Origin: Hymenobacter siberiensis
GTDB taxonomy: Bacteria > Bacteroidota > Bacteroidia > Cytophagales > Hymenobacteraceae
Direction: 5' to 3'
Length of the DNA stretch: 64,000 nt
Assembly: GCF_018967845.1 (NCBI RefSeq)
Contig: NZ_JAHLZZ010000001.1
Location: 3,906,001-3,970,000 of the forward strand
Below the pieces are notes generated by a model that saw only the letters and a list, made by a program, of their open reading frames with translations, was not told where the DNA came from and made no database searches. The translations under genes were made by a program, and so were the position numbers. Below, piece by piece: positions 51,960 to 61,408 of the stretch (its first letter is position 1; every line of letters begins with the position of its first letter).

Positions 51960-52709
51960 ATGGTACTTGGCCTGATTCCCGCCCGCTTTGCCTCCACCCG
52001 CCTGCCTGGCAAGCCGCTCGTCGATTTGGGCGGCCAGAGCATGATTCAGCGGGTGGTGCGGCAGGCCCAGCAAGCCAACCTGGCCCGCGTAGTGGTGGCC
52101 ACCGATGATGCGCGCATCCTGCGTCACGTACAGGATTTTGGGGGCGAGGCCGTGCTCACCCACCCCGACCACCCCAGCGGCACCGACCGCTTGTGGGAGG
52201 CCTTCCAGCAGCTCGGCAGCCCGGCCGACGTGCATTGCATCGTCAATATTCAGGGCGATGAGCCGTTCATTCACCCCGCCCAAATCAACGCCCTGGCCGA
52301 TTTATTCGCCGATGCCGCCACCGCGCCCGCCATTGCCACGCTGGTGAAGCCGGTGCTCACGGCGGAAGAGTTATTCAGCCCGCACCTGCCCAAAGTGGTG
52401 CTCAGCCAGCAGGGCCACGCCCTGTATTTCAGCCGCCACCCCCTGCCCTACCAGCGCGGCCGCGAGCCGGCCGAGTGGCTGGCCCACCACCGCTACCTGC
52501 GCCACCTCGGCCTGTATGCCTACCAGCCGCAGGTACTGGCGCAGCTCACGCGCCTGCCCGTGTCGCCCCTCGAAGCCGCCGAAAGCTTGGAGCAATTGCG
52601 CTGGCTGGAGGCCGGTTTCCAGATTCGCTGCGCGGAAACCGAACTGGATGCGTTCGGTATTGACACGCCGGAGGATGTGGCGCGGGCGCGGGCGCGGCTG
52701 GGCGTTTAG
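51960..52709 (+). CDS. kdsB: 3-deoxy-manno-octulosonate cytidylyltransferase
   Basis: Activates Kdo to CMP-Kdo for lipopolysaccharide inner core. 249 residues. Nucleotide-binding start LIPARFASTRLPGKPL, then VATDDARI, VNIQGDEPFI with the metal Asp, and the FSRHPLPY segment. The ATG at 51960 gives the typical MxxxIPAR start. Its last four bases overlap the converging end of the DUF1622 pseudogene. Confidence 0.96.
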   Translation: MVLGLIPARFASTRLPGKPLVDLGGQSMIQRVVRQAQQANLARVVVATDDARILRHVQDFGGEAVLTHPDHPSGTDRLWEAFQQLGSPADVHCIVNIQGDEPFIHPAQINALADLFADAATAPAIATLVKPVLTAEELFSPHLPKVVLSQQGHALYFSRHPLPYQRGREPAEWLAHHRYLRHLGLYAYQPQVLAQLTRLPVSPLEAAESLEQLRWLEAGFQIRCAETELDAFGIDTPEDVARARARLGV

Positions 52710-53153
52710 CTATCGGCGCGGTCTGCCACGGCCGGCGTTTCGGTGTTGGTCTGGTGGCGCTCGTCGCGCATTTCGCGGGAGAGAAAGTAGTTGAGGGCCG
52801 TGCGGATGATGGCAATGGCCCCGAGCTTGCCCAATTGCTCCCATGCTGGGCGAAATGGCCGTCGAAAGAATATCGGCCCCCAGCTGAAACTCCAGCGCCA
52901 GGGCCAGGTACCGGGCCAGTGCCAGCCGAATAGCCGTAAAATCGGCCGTCTGGCCCCGGCTCAGGGCCTTTATCAACAGCCAGCCCGCGCTGATAATGCC
53001 CAGCGCAATGATGCCCGCGCCCACGGTTTCCACGCCCAGCTTCAGCCACAGCACGGCGTCGATAATCGTGCTTTCGGCCCGGCCGTGCACAGAAGTCACG
53101 TCGCGGGCCGTTTCGGGCAGGGCCGACAAAATAGGAGTAAGCAGCAAAATCAT
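52706..53153 (-). pseudogene. frameshifted DUF1622 membrane protein
   Basis: The N-terminal 103 codons are DUF1622-like: VETVGAGIIALGIISAGWLL, then FQLGADILSTAISPS. At about 52844 one extra base shifts the frame; the family ending WEQLGKLGAIAIIRTALNYF, then LSREMRDERHQTNTETP continues in the neighbouring frame to TAA at 52706. Removing one base restores a protein of about 148 residues. A read-out without correction ends at 52710 with an aberrant arginine-rich tail. Real lesion or sequencing error cannot be separated here. Confidence 0.82.
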
Positions 53154-53212
53154 AGGCGCAAGCGAAGCAGGAACGCGAGGCGGAATACGGGAAACCCACG
53201 CCCGAAGCCGAA

Positions 53213-53548
53213 TCAGCCGCCGGCTTTCTTGGCCTTGTAGCCTTCCTTAATCAGCACTTCCAGCACCTTATCGCGGAAGTCACCCTGCACCACTATTTCG
53301 CCATCCTTGGCGCTGCCGCCCACGCCACACTTGGTTTTGAGGAGCTTACCGAGCGCCTGCAAGTCCCCGTCGGTGCCCATAAAACCAGTTACGAGGGTGA
53401 CCTGCTTGCCGCCGCGCTGCTTTTTATCGAGCTGCACGCGCAGCTGCTGCTGCTGGGGGGGCAGCGTGGTGGCCGCCGCCGCTTCATCGGTTTGGAAGGA
53501 GAAATCGGGATTGGTGGAATAGACCACGCCGGTACGGTTCTGTTTCAT
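53213..53548 (-). CDS. SUI1/eIF1-like translation factor (YciH family)
   Basis: 111 residues. The SUI1 core is [20 protein letters not shown] followed by [20 protein letters not shown] and [12 protein letters not shown]. The bacterial homologue YciH modulates start-site fidelity and stress translation. Basic C-terminus. Single gene followed by an AT-rich repeat. Confidence 0.95.
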   Translation of the reverse strand: MKQNRTGVVYSTNPDFSFQTDEAAAATTLPPQQQQLRVQLDKKQRGGKQVTLVTGFMGTDGDLQALGKLLKTKCGVGGSAKDGEIVVQGDFRDKVLEVLIKEGYKAKKAGG

Positions 53549-53551
53549 TTA

Positions 53552-53636
53552 ATAATTAACATTTAGCATTTAACAATTCGGGAAAGCCGGGCCGGCATCA
53601 GTTTATCGAGGTATCATCCAAAATTTGTTAAATGTT
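53552..53636. repeat. AT-rich inverted repeat
   Basis: AATTAACATTTAGCATTTAA at the left and TTTGTTAAATGTTAAG at the right are near-complementary around a GC-rich centre (CGGGAAAGCCGGGCCGGC). It lies between two minus-strand genes. The composition recalls the repeat inside the sdh operon. Confidence 0.65.
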
Positions 53637-53657
53637 AAGTGACACCTGTTAGATGAC

Positions 53658-54527
53658 CTACACCGCCACGGCCAAGGCCAGCGGCAGCAGCTCTACGTCG
53701 AACTCGGTAGCATGGCCCAGGTAGTCGCCATCGACGTGAAAACCGATGGGCGCGGCGGCCACCACCCGGCCGCGCGGCACCCGAAAATATTCGGCCGCCT
53801 TGCTTTGCGGGAGGGTACCGAGGGCCATGGCCAGGCTCACGCGGAAGGCCCGGCCCACGGGCAGGACATCAATCAGGCACACGTCGAGCAGGCCGTCGCG
53901 CAGGTCGGCCAGGGGGGCAATATAGGCGTTGTTGCCGTATTGCGAGGCATTGGCGAAGGCCAGCACGTAGCAATCGGTGCTGATTTCCTGACCATTGAGG
54001 TTGGCCTGCACGGGCACCGGGCGGTAGCGGCGATACTCGCGCAGCGTTACCTGCAAGTACGTGCTCAGGCCCCGGGAGCCGGCCTGGGCGAAGTGCTGGC
54101 TCACGTGCGCATCAAACCCCAGCCCGGCGGTGCAGAAGAACGGGTGGCCGTTTATCACGCCCACGTCCATGCGGCTGAAGGTGGGCGCGGCCAGCCGGCG
54201 CAGCGCATCGGCCAGGCCCAGCGGCACCTTTAGGTGGCGGGCCAGGCCATTGCCCGAGCCCTGCGGGATGATGCCCAGGGCAGTTTCGGTGCCCAACAAA
54301 CCCCTCCCCACTTCGTTCACGGTGCCATCGCCGCCCACGGCAGCCACCACGGCAAAGCCTTCGGCGGCAGCCGTGCGGGCCAGCTCCACAGCATGCCCGG
54401 CGTATTCCGTGGGCCAAATTTCGTAGTCGGTTTCCCGCGCACCGAAGTACCGCGCAATCAGGGCGGGCATGTCGTGGCGCTGGCTGGGGCCGGCCTTGGG
54501 GTTCAGAACGAAGCAGGTTTTGGGCAA
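53658..54527 (-). CDS. diacylglycerol/sphingosine kinase-family lipid kinase
   Basis: 289 residues. Signatures: FVLNPKAGPS at the start of the fold, AAVGGDGTVNEVGRGLLG (ATP-binding GGDGT near residue 68), LGIIPQGSGNGLARHL, and VGVINGHPFFCTAGLGFDA. Members phosphorylate diacylglycerol or long-chain bases at the membrane. TTG at 54527 puts the protein start right before the family motif; a longer TTG start at 54605 overlaps the gap terminator and is less likely. Confidence 0.9.
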   Translation of the reverse strand: MPKTCFVLNPKAGPSQRHDMPALIARYFGARETDYEIWPTEYAGHAVELARTAAAEGFAVVAAVGGDGTVNEVGRGLLGTETALGIIPQGSGNGLARHLKVPLGLADALRRLAAPTFSRMDVGVINGHPFFCTAGLGFDAHVSQHFAQAGSRGLSTYLQVTLREYRRYRPVPVQANLNGQEISTDCYVLAFANASQYGNNAYIAPLADLRDGLLDVCLIDVLPVGRAFRVSLAMALGTLPQSKAAEYFRVPRGRVVAAAPIGFHVDGDYLGHATEFDVELLPLALAVAV

Positions 54528-54603
54528 TTTTTTTAAATATGAAGGAGACGGAAAACAGGAAGAATGTGCAAAAGGAAGGATGTATAGGCTACGGATACAA
54601 AGC

Positions 54604-54633
54604 AAAAAAGCCTGCCAAAAGGCAGGCTTTTTT
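54604..54633 (-). terminator. terminator downstream of gap
   Basis: GCCTGCC / GGCAGGC, 7-bp stem with an AAAA loop, six A and six T at its sides. It lies 65 bases past the gap stop. Confidence 0.85.
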
Positions 54634-54697
54634 GTTGCTTTGCCGAAAATCCGCTGTTGCGCACATTTTCACATTCAGCACATTTTCACATCAAAAC

Positions 54698-55915
<1,218 letters not shown>

Positions 55916-55971
55916 TCAGCCTGAAAAACAGGGTACTTTGCTCTGAATAGCACTTTTTTTTCACTCAGAAC

Positions 55972-56001
55972 TTGCACGAAACGAAGCGCGCCGTACCTTT
56001 G
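55972..56001 (+). promoter_or_regulatory. promoter of tRNA-Glu
   Basis: TTG at 55972-55974, 19 bases, then TACCTTTG at 55994-56001: canonical Bacteroidota promoter. The tRNA starts 19 bases later. The remainder of the 55706-56020 gap contains the gap promoter and nothing else seen. Confidence 0.8.
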
Positions 56002-56020
56002 CATCATCAAAACGAACAAC

Positions 56021-56092
56021 GGTCCGTTCGTCTAGGGGTTAGGACAGTAGATTTTCATTCTACCAACAGGGGTTCGATTCCCCTACGGACTA
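56021..56092 (+). tRNA. tRNA-Glu (anticodon TTC)
   Basis: A full cloverleaf folds: acceptor GGTCCGT/ACGGACT, D arm, anticodon arm GTAGA-TTTTCAT-TCTAC with anticodon TTC, and T arm AGGGGTTCGATTCCCCT. Discriminator A; CCA is not encoded. Placed between a canonical promoter and a strong terminator. Confidence 0.97.
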
Positions 56093-56120
56093 CTAATTGT
56101 CAAACTCTGACAAGCCCAAT

Positions 56121-56153
56121 AAAAGCCCTTCCTGATATCAGGAAGGGCTTTTT
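56121..56153 (+). terminator. terminator of tRNA-Glu
   Basis: GCCCTTCCTGAT / ATCAGGAAGGGC, a 12-bp stem preceded by AAAA and followed by TTTTT, 28 bases after the tRNA. Confidence 0.92.
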
Positions 56154-56271
56154 ATGTCCTTTTACTTAGCATCGGTTTTACAAAAAGTTAGAGGGGTTTG
56201 TCAAACTTCCTTTTCGACAACCCCAAATCTTTATAGTTTGGCTATATCAGGCTAAGCCCTCCCCTTTTGCA

Positions 56272-56526
56272 ATGTTTGGTTCGCGATTGCCGACTCGATT
56301 TATTCTGAGTGTATTCCTTGCCACTTTTCTGTCCGCGTGCTTCGACCAAGAGACTCCTGCGCCCACGGCAGATACTTCCATCCCAACCCGCGACGACCAT
56401 CTGGCGCTTGGCAACCCGAGCGGTGCGGTCGCCGATGCCAGCTAACCTACCAATTACCTACTAGTAAAACCGCAGTACACTCTGAGCTATCACCGGGACC
56501 GTGGCATCCCACCATCAGTGCAATAG
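56272..56526 (+). pseudogene. 5' remnant of a DNA/RNA non-specific endonuclease gene
   Basis: The frame starts MFGSRLPTRFILSVFLATFL with a lipoprotein-type signal (FLSAC), then DDHLALGNPSGAVADAS and TAA (56443-56445). The same frame continues TNYLLVKPQYTLSYHRDRGI, which is the next conserved stretch of Endonuclease_NS proteins in Bacteroidota. Homology stops abruptly near 56511; the catalytic DRGH region is missing. So one nonsense codon and loss of the 3' part. The break marks a junction between tRNA-proximal DNA and the accessory segment. Confidence 0.78.
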
Positions 56527-56596
56527 AGGCGTTTTTTACAAGGGTTACGAACTTAGCTGGCGCGCCGCAGTAATCCAGCAGCATTGAGGACGCAGG

Positions 56597-58879
56597 TTAA
56601 TTGGAGCCTAGCCGTGGGTTATGGCGAAGAATGAAATCGTACATCTCAACGGTTATTTTTTGTGCGGCGGGACTGAGGCTGCTCCAGGTAATGTGTGGAA
56701 CAACAGCTTCGGCAAACCGGCGCTTGATGCTGCTGTGGACGGTACCGCTAGGAGCCGCGAAGCCAGAGGGCAATACTGGGTAGGTGCTGCGCAGATGATT
56801 AGCGAGGTAGCACTTGGCATAGTCTTTTTGCTTTAGGGTGGAGATGTCGAAGGTCAGGTTGCGGTATAACTTGGAGAGGCCTGCGACGATGAGCGATGGA
56901 GAAAGCAAGTTCTCTACTTCACGCACGGGCAGGACGCGGTAGGCAAAACCGTCGTGCTGCTGGGCGGTAAGTTGGCTGTGGCGGGTGGCCTTGCCGGCGT
57001 CGGCGTCGGCGATGAGCATGACGCGGTTAGCGATGGACAGTGCCTTTATCTTGTCGAGAACCTTGGGACTGATGGGACCTTCGCTCAACTCAAAATCGTA
57101 ATGGGCAATATTGGCCCCAGCGTATTCGAGGAATGTATAATGGAGTCCTTCGATTAGCGAAACCGTTTGATGCTTGGCAGTGGCGAGGTGGCTCAGCAGG
57201 GCTTGCAGGTAGGCGCGAAAGTATAGCCGGTCGGTGATGCCTTCGACCCAAATGCTGCAGTTGGCCAAGAAAACAGAAGAGTTTTGAACGCCGAGGGCAG
57301 TCAGGTTATCGAGGTCGTGGGGGCTAGTGAGCTGGATTTGGTAGGTGGATTTGTTGTGCTGGCCGGCGCGGCGGCGAAAGGTGAAGATGTTGACGTGGTG
57401 GGCGTCCTGAATGGCAAAATCCAGAATATGATTGGAGTGGGTGGTAAGAAATACCGTGAGCTGTTTGGCTTGTAGAATTTTGTTGGCCGCAATGGTTTCG
57501 ATGAACAGGCGCTGGAAGCCAGGGTGCAGGTGAGTTTCCGGCTCCTCGATAAAAAACCAAGCGTTCTGGGGGGCTATGAACAGCGGGTAGAGTAACATAA
57601 TGATGGCCTGGATGCCGTCGCCCAAATCGTGGATATCGCGTTCAACGCCCTCTACAGCCACGAGGATGTTGCCGCCCCGGTCGTCGGAAACGCGCTCGGC
57701 AACGACTTCGACCAGCTTGCCGTTGAAGAATGTATCGGACAGAAACTCTTCGAAGGCTTTGAAGCTGGTGCGGCCTTCGCGCCGGGCGTTACGAGTACGG
57801 TCGATGGCGTGGTAGAGACCAAACCCAGTGTCGATATGAACGCCTTCGTCTTTTAGTTTATAATCGTGCTGGGTGGTGTGGAGAAAAACGTCGTTGAGAG
57901 CGTTTAAACGCTTGCCTTCCTGGTTGATGAGGGTACGGGCTGTACGAAGCGTGGGAATGTAGGTCCGTGATTTAGCGCGAGCTATGCTGTTGTGCCGGGC
58001 TTCAATGGTGTGTTTTAGTGCGGCAACGGTGTCCAGCACCTTGGTAAGCGCGTCCAAAAATATAGTCAGGGCCTGATTGACGTCAGTGACATTTGGCCTA
58101 ATCCCATTCCATGGATAATTGCTGAATGACAGATATCCGAAGTCGAACTCAAACCCACTATAGCCAAATCCTCCACTTGCGAGAAGTCCACCGGTTTTTA
58201 GCTCTTTGAATATTGTAGAAACCCTGGCAACCTCTGCCACAAGGGGGTCAAACTTGGCAAGCTGGTTTGCGATTGCCTCGTTGGTAAAAGCAGCAATTAG
58301 CTTCTGAGCGCCTTGGGTAGCAATGCGTATTTGGGCAAGAATTTCGCCAACTTTGCCGAGTGACTCCATCGGGTCAATCTTCAGGCGGTCGAGTTGGGAG
58401 ATACGACCAGGTGGGTTCCACAGCAAGTCAATGATTTGCTGGTTGTTACCTTGGTTAATTGTTACAGAACCGGGTGCATTGACATCTATCGTAAAATTCA
58501 ATAGTGCCGTGGCGGCGTCAATGGAGGCAGCAACGGCCGCAATGGCGGTATGGAATTGCTGGTAATCGGGCCATAGGTGGATAGTGGTGAGACCGCTGTC
58601 GCGCATTATTTCGCGCATGAAACGACTTTTGCCAGAGTTGTTTTCGCCGAGGAAAATGTTGATGCCACCAACGGGACCAAAGTTGGTGGGAAGCAACTCA
58701 GTTTCGGCAAGGGAATAGGCGGCCAGCGAATCGATTCGGGGCTGGTCGTCGCTGGTAGATAATGTTAGAAAACGGTCCAAGGTGGGGCTGAATAGAGGTA
58801 GAAGTACTTGCATTGGCAGAATGCGGAGTGAAAGTAATGGCCAATCAGCCGAATAGCACGGGTGGCAGTTGGAGTTCAT
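56597..58879 (-). CDS. OLD-like AAA ATPase with TOPRIM nuclease domain
   Basis: 760 residues. ABC-type ATPase head: INIFLGENNSGKS (Walker A, 78-85), AWFFIEEPETHLHPG (Walker B with signature-like ETHLHPG near 445), switch His in TTHSNH. Between them lies a ~350-residue insertion with coiled-coil character. C-terminal TOPRIM: IWVEGITDRLYFRAYL (Glu near 546) and MLIADADAG (Asp pair near 625). This is the architecture of OLD-family nucleases used in anti-phage defence; no UvrD-like partner (as in Gabija) is adjacent. DNA is noticeably AT-richer than the surroundings. Alternative start at 58813 (MQVLLPLF). Confidence 0.88.
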   Translation of the reverse strand: MNSNCHPCYSADWPLLSLRILPMQVLLPLFSPTLDRFLTLSTSDDQPRIDSLAAYSLAETELLPTNFGPVGGINIFLGENNSGKSRFMREIMRDSGLTTIHLWPDYQQFHTAIAAVAASIDAATALLNFTIDVNAPGSVTINQGNNQQIIDLLWNPPGRISQLDRLKIDPMESLGKVGEILAQIRIATQGAQKLIAAFTNEAIANQLAKFDPLVAEVARVSTIFKELKTGGLLASGGFGYSGFEFDFGYLSFSNYPWNGIRPNVTDVNQALTIFLDALTKVLDTVAALKHTIEARHNSIARAKSRTYIPTLRTARTLINQEGKRLNALNDVFLHTTQHDYKLKDEGVHIDTGFGLYHAIDRTRNARREGRTSFKAFEEFLSDTFFNGKLVEVVAERVSDDRGGNILVAVEGVERDIHDLGDGIQAIIMLLYPLFIAPQNAWFFIEEPETHLHPGFQRLFIETIAANKILQAKQLTVFLTTHSNHILDFAIQDAHHVNIFTFRRRAGQHNKSTYQIQLTSPHDLDNLTALGVQNSSVFLANCSIWVEGITDRLYFRAYLQALLSHLATAKHQTVSLIEGLHYTFLEYAGANIAHYDFELSEGPISPKVLDKIKALSIANRVMLIADADAGKATRHSQLTAQQHDGFAYRVLPVREVENLLSPSLIVAGLSKLYRNLTFDISTLKQKDYAKCYLANHLRSTYPVLPSGFAAPSGTVHSSIKRRFAEAVVPHITWSSLSPAAQKITVEMYDFILRHNPRLGSN

Positions 58880-58942
58880 TTAAATGGGCCGAAACGCAAA
58901 AAGAGCATTTAGATAAGCGAGCTGTAAACAGGTCGACACAGG

Positions 58943-59779
58943 TCAGTGCGGGCGGTTCTGTCGCTCCATCAAGTAAGCCGCTTGGTACTCGCCGCGGGCG
59001 TCAAAGGGGCGGGTGAACTGCCGGGGATGGATACTGCCCGCAAAAGGGCGCGAGAGCGTGCGCCCGTAGCGCAGGCGCAAGCGCGTTGAAAAGGGACCGT
59101 GAGGAATGAGTACGGAGGTAACCACGACCTGCCCCGGAGGCAGGAAAATCAAGGGGAGTCCCACGCCGCAGAAATAGGAATGCGGCGCTTCCATCACGCG
59201 CCAGCGTCCGAGCTCATCCTGTGCTTCGACGTGCAGGGGCACATAATCCCCTTCGCCCACGCGCACGGTGTCCCGGTCCCGGTTGCGCAGCAGGACCGGG
59301 TAGGCCGCAAACCACTGGCTCGTGGAGTCGCCCTGCAGGTCCGCATTAAACCGTTCCTCGGCGGCCAGGCGCCGGGTCGTGTCGAGCGTCAGGCTCATGC
59401 GGGCGCTATAGCCCAACGGCCAATGCGCCGAACGCCGGGGAAAGTCTACGTCGGTGTCTTCGTGCACGGCGTAGCGCAACAGCATGGAATCGGCGGTCGT
59501 GGGCCACGTGGGGCGTGCCCCCGGCAAGGGCGGCGGAGGTGGGGCCGTCGTTGCCTGGTACTGCAGAGTCAGCGTATCGCGCAGTGGGCCAATGTACAAG
59601 ACGGGGTGCGCCGTCTCGGCCTGCCACGTGGCTGAAAGCGGGCGCGTCGGAGGAACGGCTCCTACCCGCAGAAATGGAAACGGCTCGCTGTGAGAGGCCG
59701 CACTCCCCTCCCCCTCGGGCTCGGAGTGGCAGGCGGCTAGGAACCACAGCAGAGCAAATACAGGGAAACGAGGAGGCAC
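58943..59779 (-). CDS. hypothetical lipoprotein
   Basis: 278 residues. Signal with lipobox FLAAC, then a Ser/Glu-rich linker and a beta-rich region including FNADLQGDSTSQWFAAYPVL, DYVPLHVEAQDELGRWRVME and LPPGQVVVTSVLIPHGPF. No family recognised. The GTG start is supported by a TATTCTTG box ending four bases before it on the minus strand. Not evidently linked to the ATPase gene downstream. Confidence 0.72.
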   Translation of the reverse strand: MPPRFPVFALLWFLAACHSEPEGEGSAASHSEPFPFLRVGAVPPTRPLSATWQAETAHPVLYIGPLRDTLTLQYQATTAPPPPPLPGARPTWPTTADSMLLRYAVHEDTDVDFPRRSAHWPLGYSARMSLTLDTTRRLAAEERFNADLQGDSTSQWFAAYPVLLRNRDRDTVRVGEGDYVPLHVEAQDELGRWRVMEAPHSYFCGVGLPLIFLPPGQVVVTSVLIPHGPFSTRLRLRYGRTLSRPFAGSIHPRQFTRPFDARGEYQAAYLMERQNRPH

Positions 59780-60005
59780 AGGGCAAGAATATATAGGGAA
59801 TTTCGAAGGTAACGGGTTGGGCTGACAGCTTGCGCCGAGGCCCGGTTAGCCGGACCACATTTGTATGGAATCCCTGCCTAACACGCGGGTGGAATAGTAA
59901 AACGAGTCCCCTTTGCTCGTTTAGCGAAACGGTCTGGATAGCAAACGGAGGATTATCATTAAACCCGCTTAGCTTCGTCTTCTTTACCTCACGCCATTCT
60001 GGGCT

Positions 60006-61346
60006 ATGTCTGATTTTTCTTATACATATACTCAACCTTCGGCGCTTAAAGCGGATGCGGCAGGTAGTTCACTGCAATTGTCGTCCTTTTCTGAGGAGCC
60101 CGCTACTTCTGGCACGGATTGCTTCTTTTGGGGACGCCTACGGAACTCGTGGCTCGCGGCGCGTGGCCTCAGCACCTTGGCGAAAGTGGTGTCTTCCCGT
60201 TTCGTGCCGCAAAGTGCAGCCTTACGGGACCCTATTGTAACGGCGGGCGCAGGACAACTCCGTTTCGAAGCTTTTTCCTCTTGTAACGGCGTGTATGCTC
60301 GCCTAGACTTGGGACCGGAAGCCCTAGATGGCGAATTTCTCAGCAGCGGTACCACCAACGTTGATTTTAACGAGCCGATGGTGAACGCGCTTGCTCGCAT
60401 CGCTCGTACTGAACCCGTGGTGCTCTCTATTGGGCAAAGAGAACTGGTCTTGGAACGCGCTGCGGGACGCGTAGTTGAGCGCAAAGTCGCTTTACCCGAG
60501 CGTTGGATTAAAGGACTTACCTCGGTACAGGCCTACCTAGCCAACATGGAGGAGAAGCTTCGGTTGACACGGGTCCAGGCTGTGCAACTGGTGCAGAACA
60601 TCCCGGCTGGGGCAGCTAAAATCGATTATTACCTGTTGCTACGCGGTCCCCGCCCCAGCTTTGCGCCCGTGGCCAGTCCGGGTGCGGTTCGGGTCGGTGG
60701 CGTGCACCGGCTGCGGCTGCTGGAAGGCCTGTTGCCGCTGTGTGATGCGGTGCGGGTGTATGCTGCACCAGATGGGCAAGCCGCCGCGTTCCTCCTGGAA
60801 TTGGGCGGCGGGCACCGCTTCTTGCTCGCCTTGTCGGCCGACGTGTGGCGGGGATTTTCAGGGGAAGGCAACCAACTGGAGACGCTCATGGAGGAGTTGC
60901 CGACGGCATGGGTAACCAATGCGAACCAGCACTTTCGGGGAAATGAAGTTTTTAATCCAGCCATGTTCGCCTTGGAGCATGACCTAGTACCCAATACGGT
61001 TGACCGCCTCTGTGCCAGTCTTTCGGCGATGGGCCTACTCGGCTTTGACTTGGCTGATAACCAACACTTTTACCGCCGCCTGCCCTTCAAGCTGAGTCGC
61101 ATAGTGAGCCTAAATCCTCGGCTGAAAAATGCTCGGATGTTGCTGGAGGCCGCTGATGGCGTGCAATTGGTGGGAATTGGCGCCGGTGGGCGTACGGAAG
61201 CTCGCGTTCGCGGCACCGGTGTCTGGCATACGGTCGTGGTAGGCGGCAATGAAGGACCGCAGTGTACCTGCCCATGGTTCAGTGGGCACCAAGGCCAACG
61301 GGGGCCATGTAAGCACATCTTGGCTGCGCAAATGCGCTTTTTGTAG
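60006..61346 (+). CDS. SWIM zinc-finger protein
   Basis: 446 residues. The C-terminal CTCPWFSGHQGQRGPCKHIL is a SWIM finger (CxC...CxH), a zinc module that binds DNA or protein. The N-terminal ~400 residues have no recognised enzyme motif; they contain a long region around MEEKLRLTRVQAVQLVQNIP and PRPSFAPVASPGAVRVGG. TAGCTTCG at 59970-59977 is a candidate promoter 28 bases upstream. Sixty-two bases after its stop begins the DUF6493-like gene, same strand, so the two are likely one operon. Confidence 0.88.
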   Translation: MSDFSYTYTQPSALKADAAGSSLQLSSFSEEPATSGTDCFFWGRLRNSWLAARGLSTLAKVVSSRFVPQSAALRDPIVTAGAGQLRFEAFSSCNGVYARLDLGPEALDGEFLSSGTTNVDFNEPMVNALARIARTEPVVLSIGQRELVLERAAGRVVERKVALPERWIKGLTSVQAYLANMEEKLRLTRVQAVQLVQNIPAGAAKIDYYLLLRGPRPSFAPVASPGAVRVGGVHRLRLLEGLLPLCDAVRVYAAPDGQAAAFLLELGGGHRFLLALSADVWRGFSGEGNQLETLMEELPTAWVTNANQHFRGNEVFNPAMFALEHDLVPNTVDRLCASLSAMGLLGFDLADNQHFYRRLPFKLSRIVSLNPRLKNARMLLEAADGVQLVGIGAGGRTEARVRGTGVWHTVVVGGNEGPQCTCPWFSGHQGQRGPCKHILAAQMRFL

Positions 61347-61408
61347 GTCTGCTCAACGCTTTTGTCTTAATTCTTTACGGCTTACCGGTTTGCCCACCGG
61401 CTCATTAA

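Noticed and set aside
56021..56092. tRNA-Glu as a proven attachment site
   Set aside because: No integrase and no direct repeat of the tRNA 3' end were found inside the window, so this remains only a possibility.
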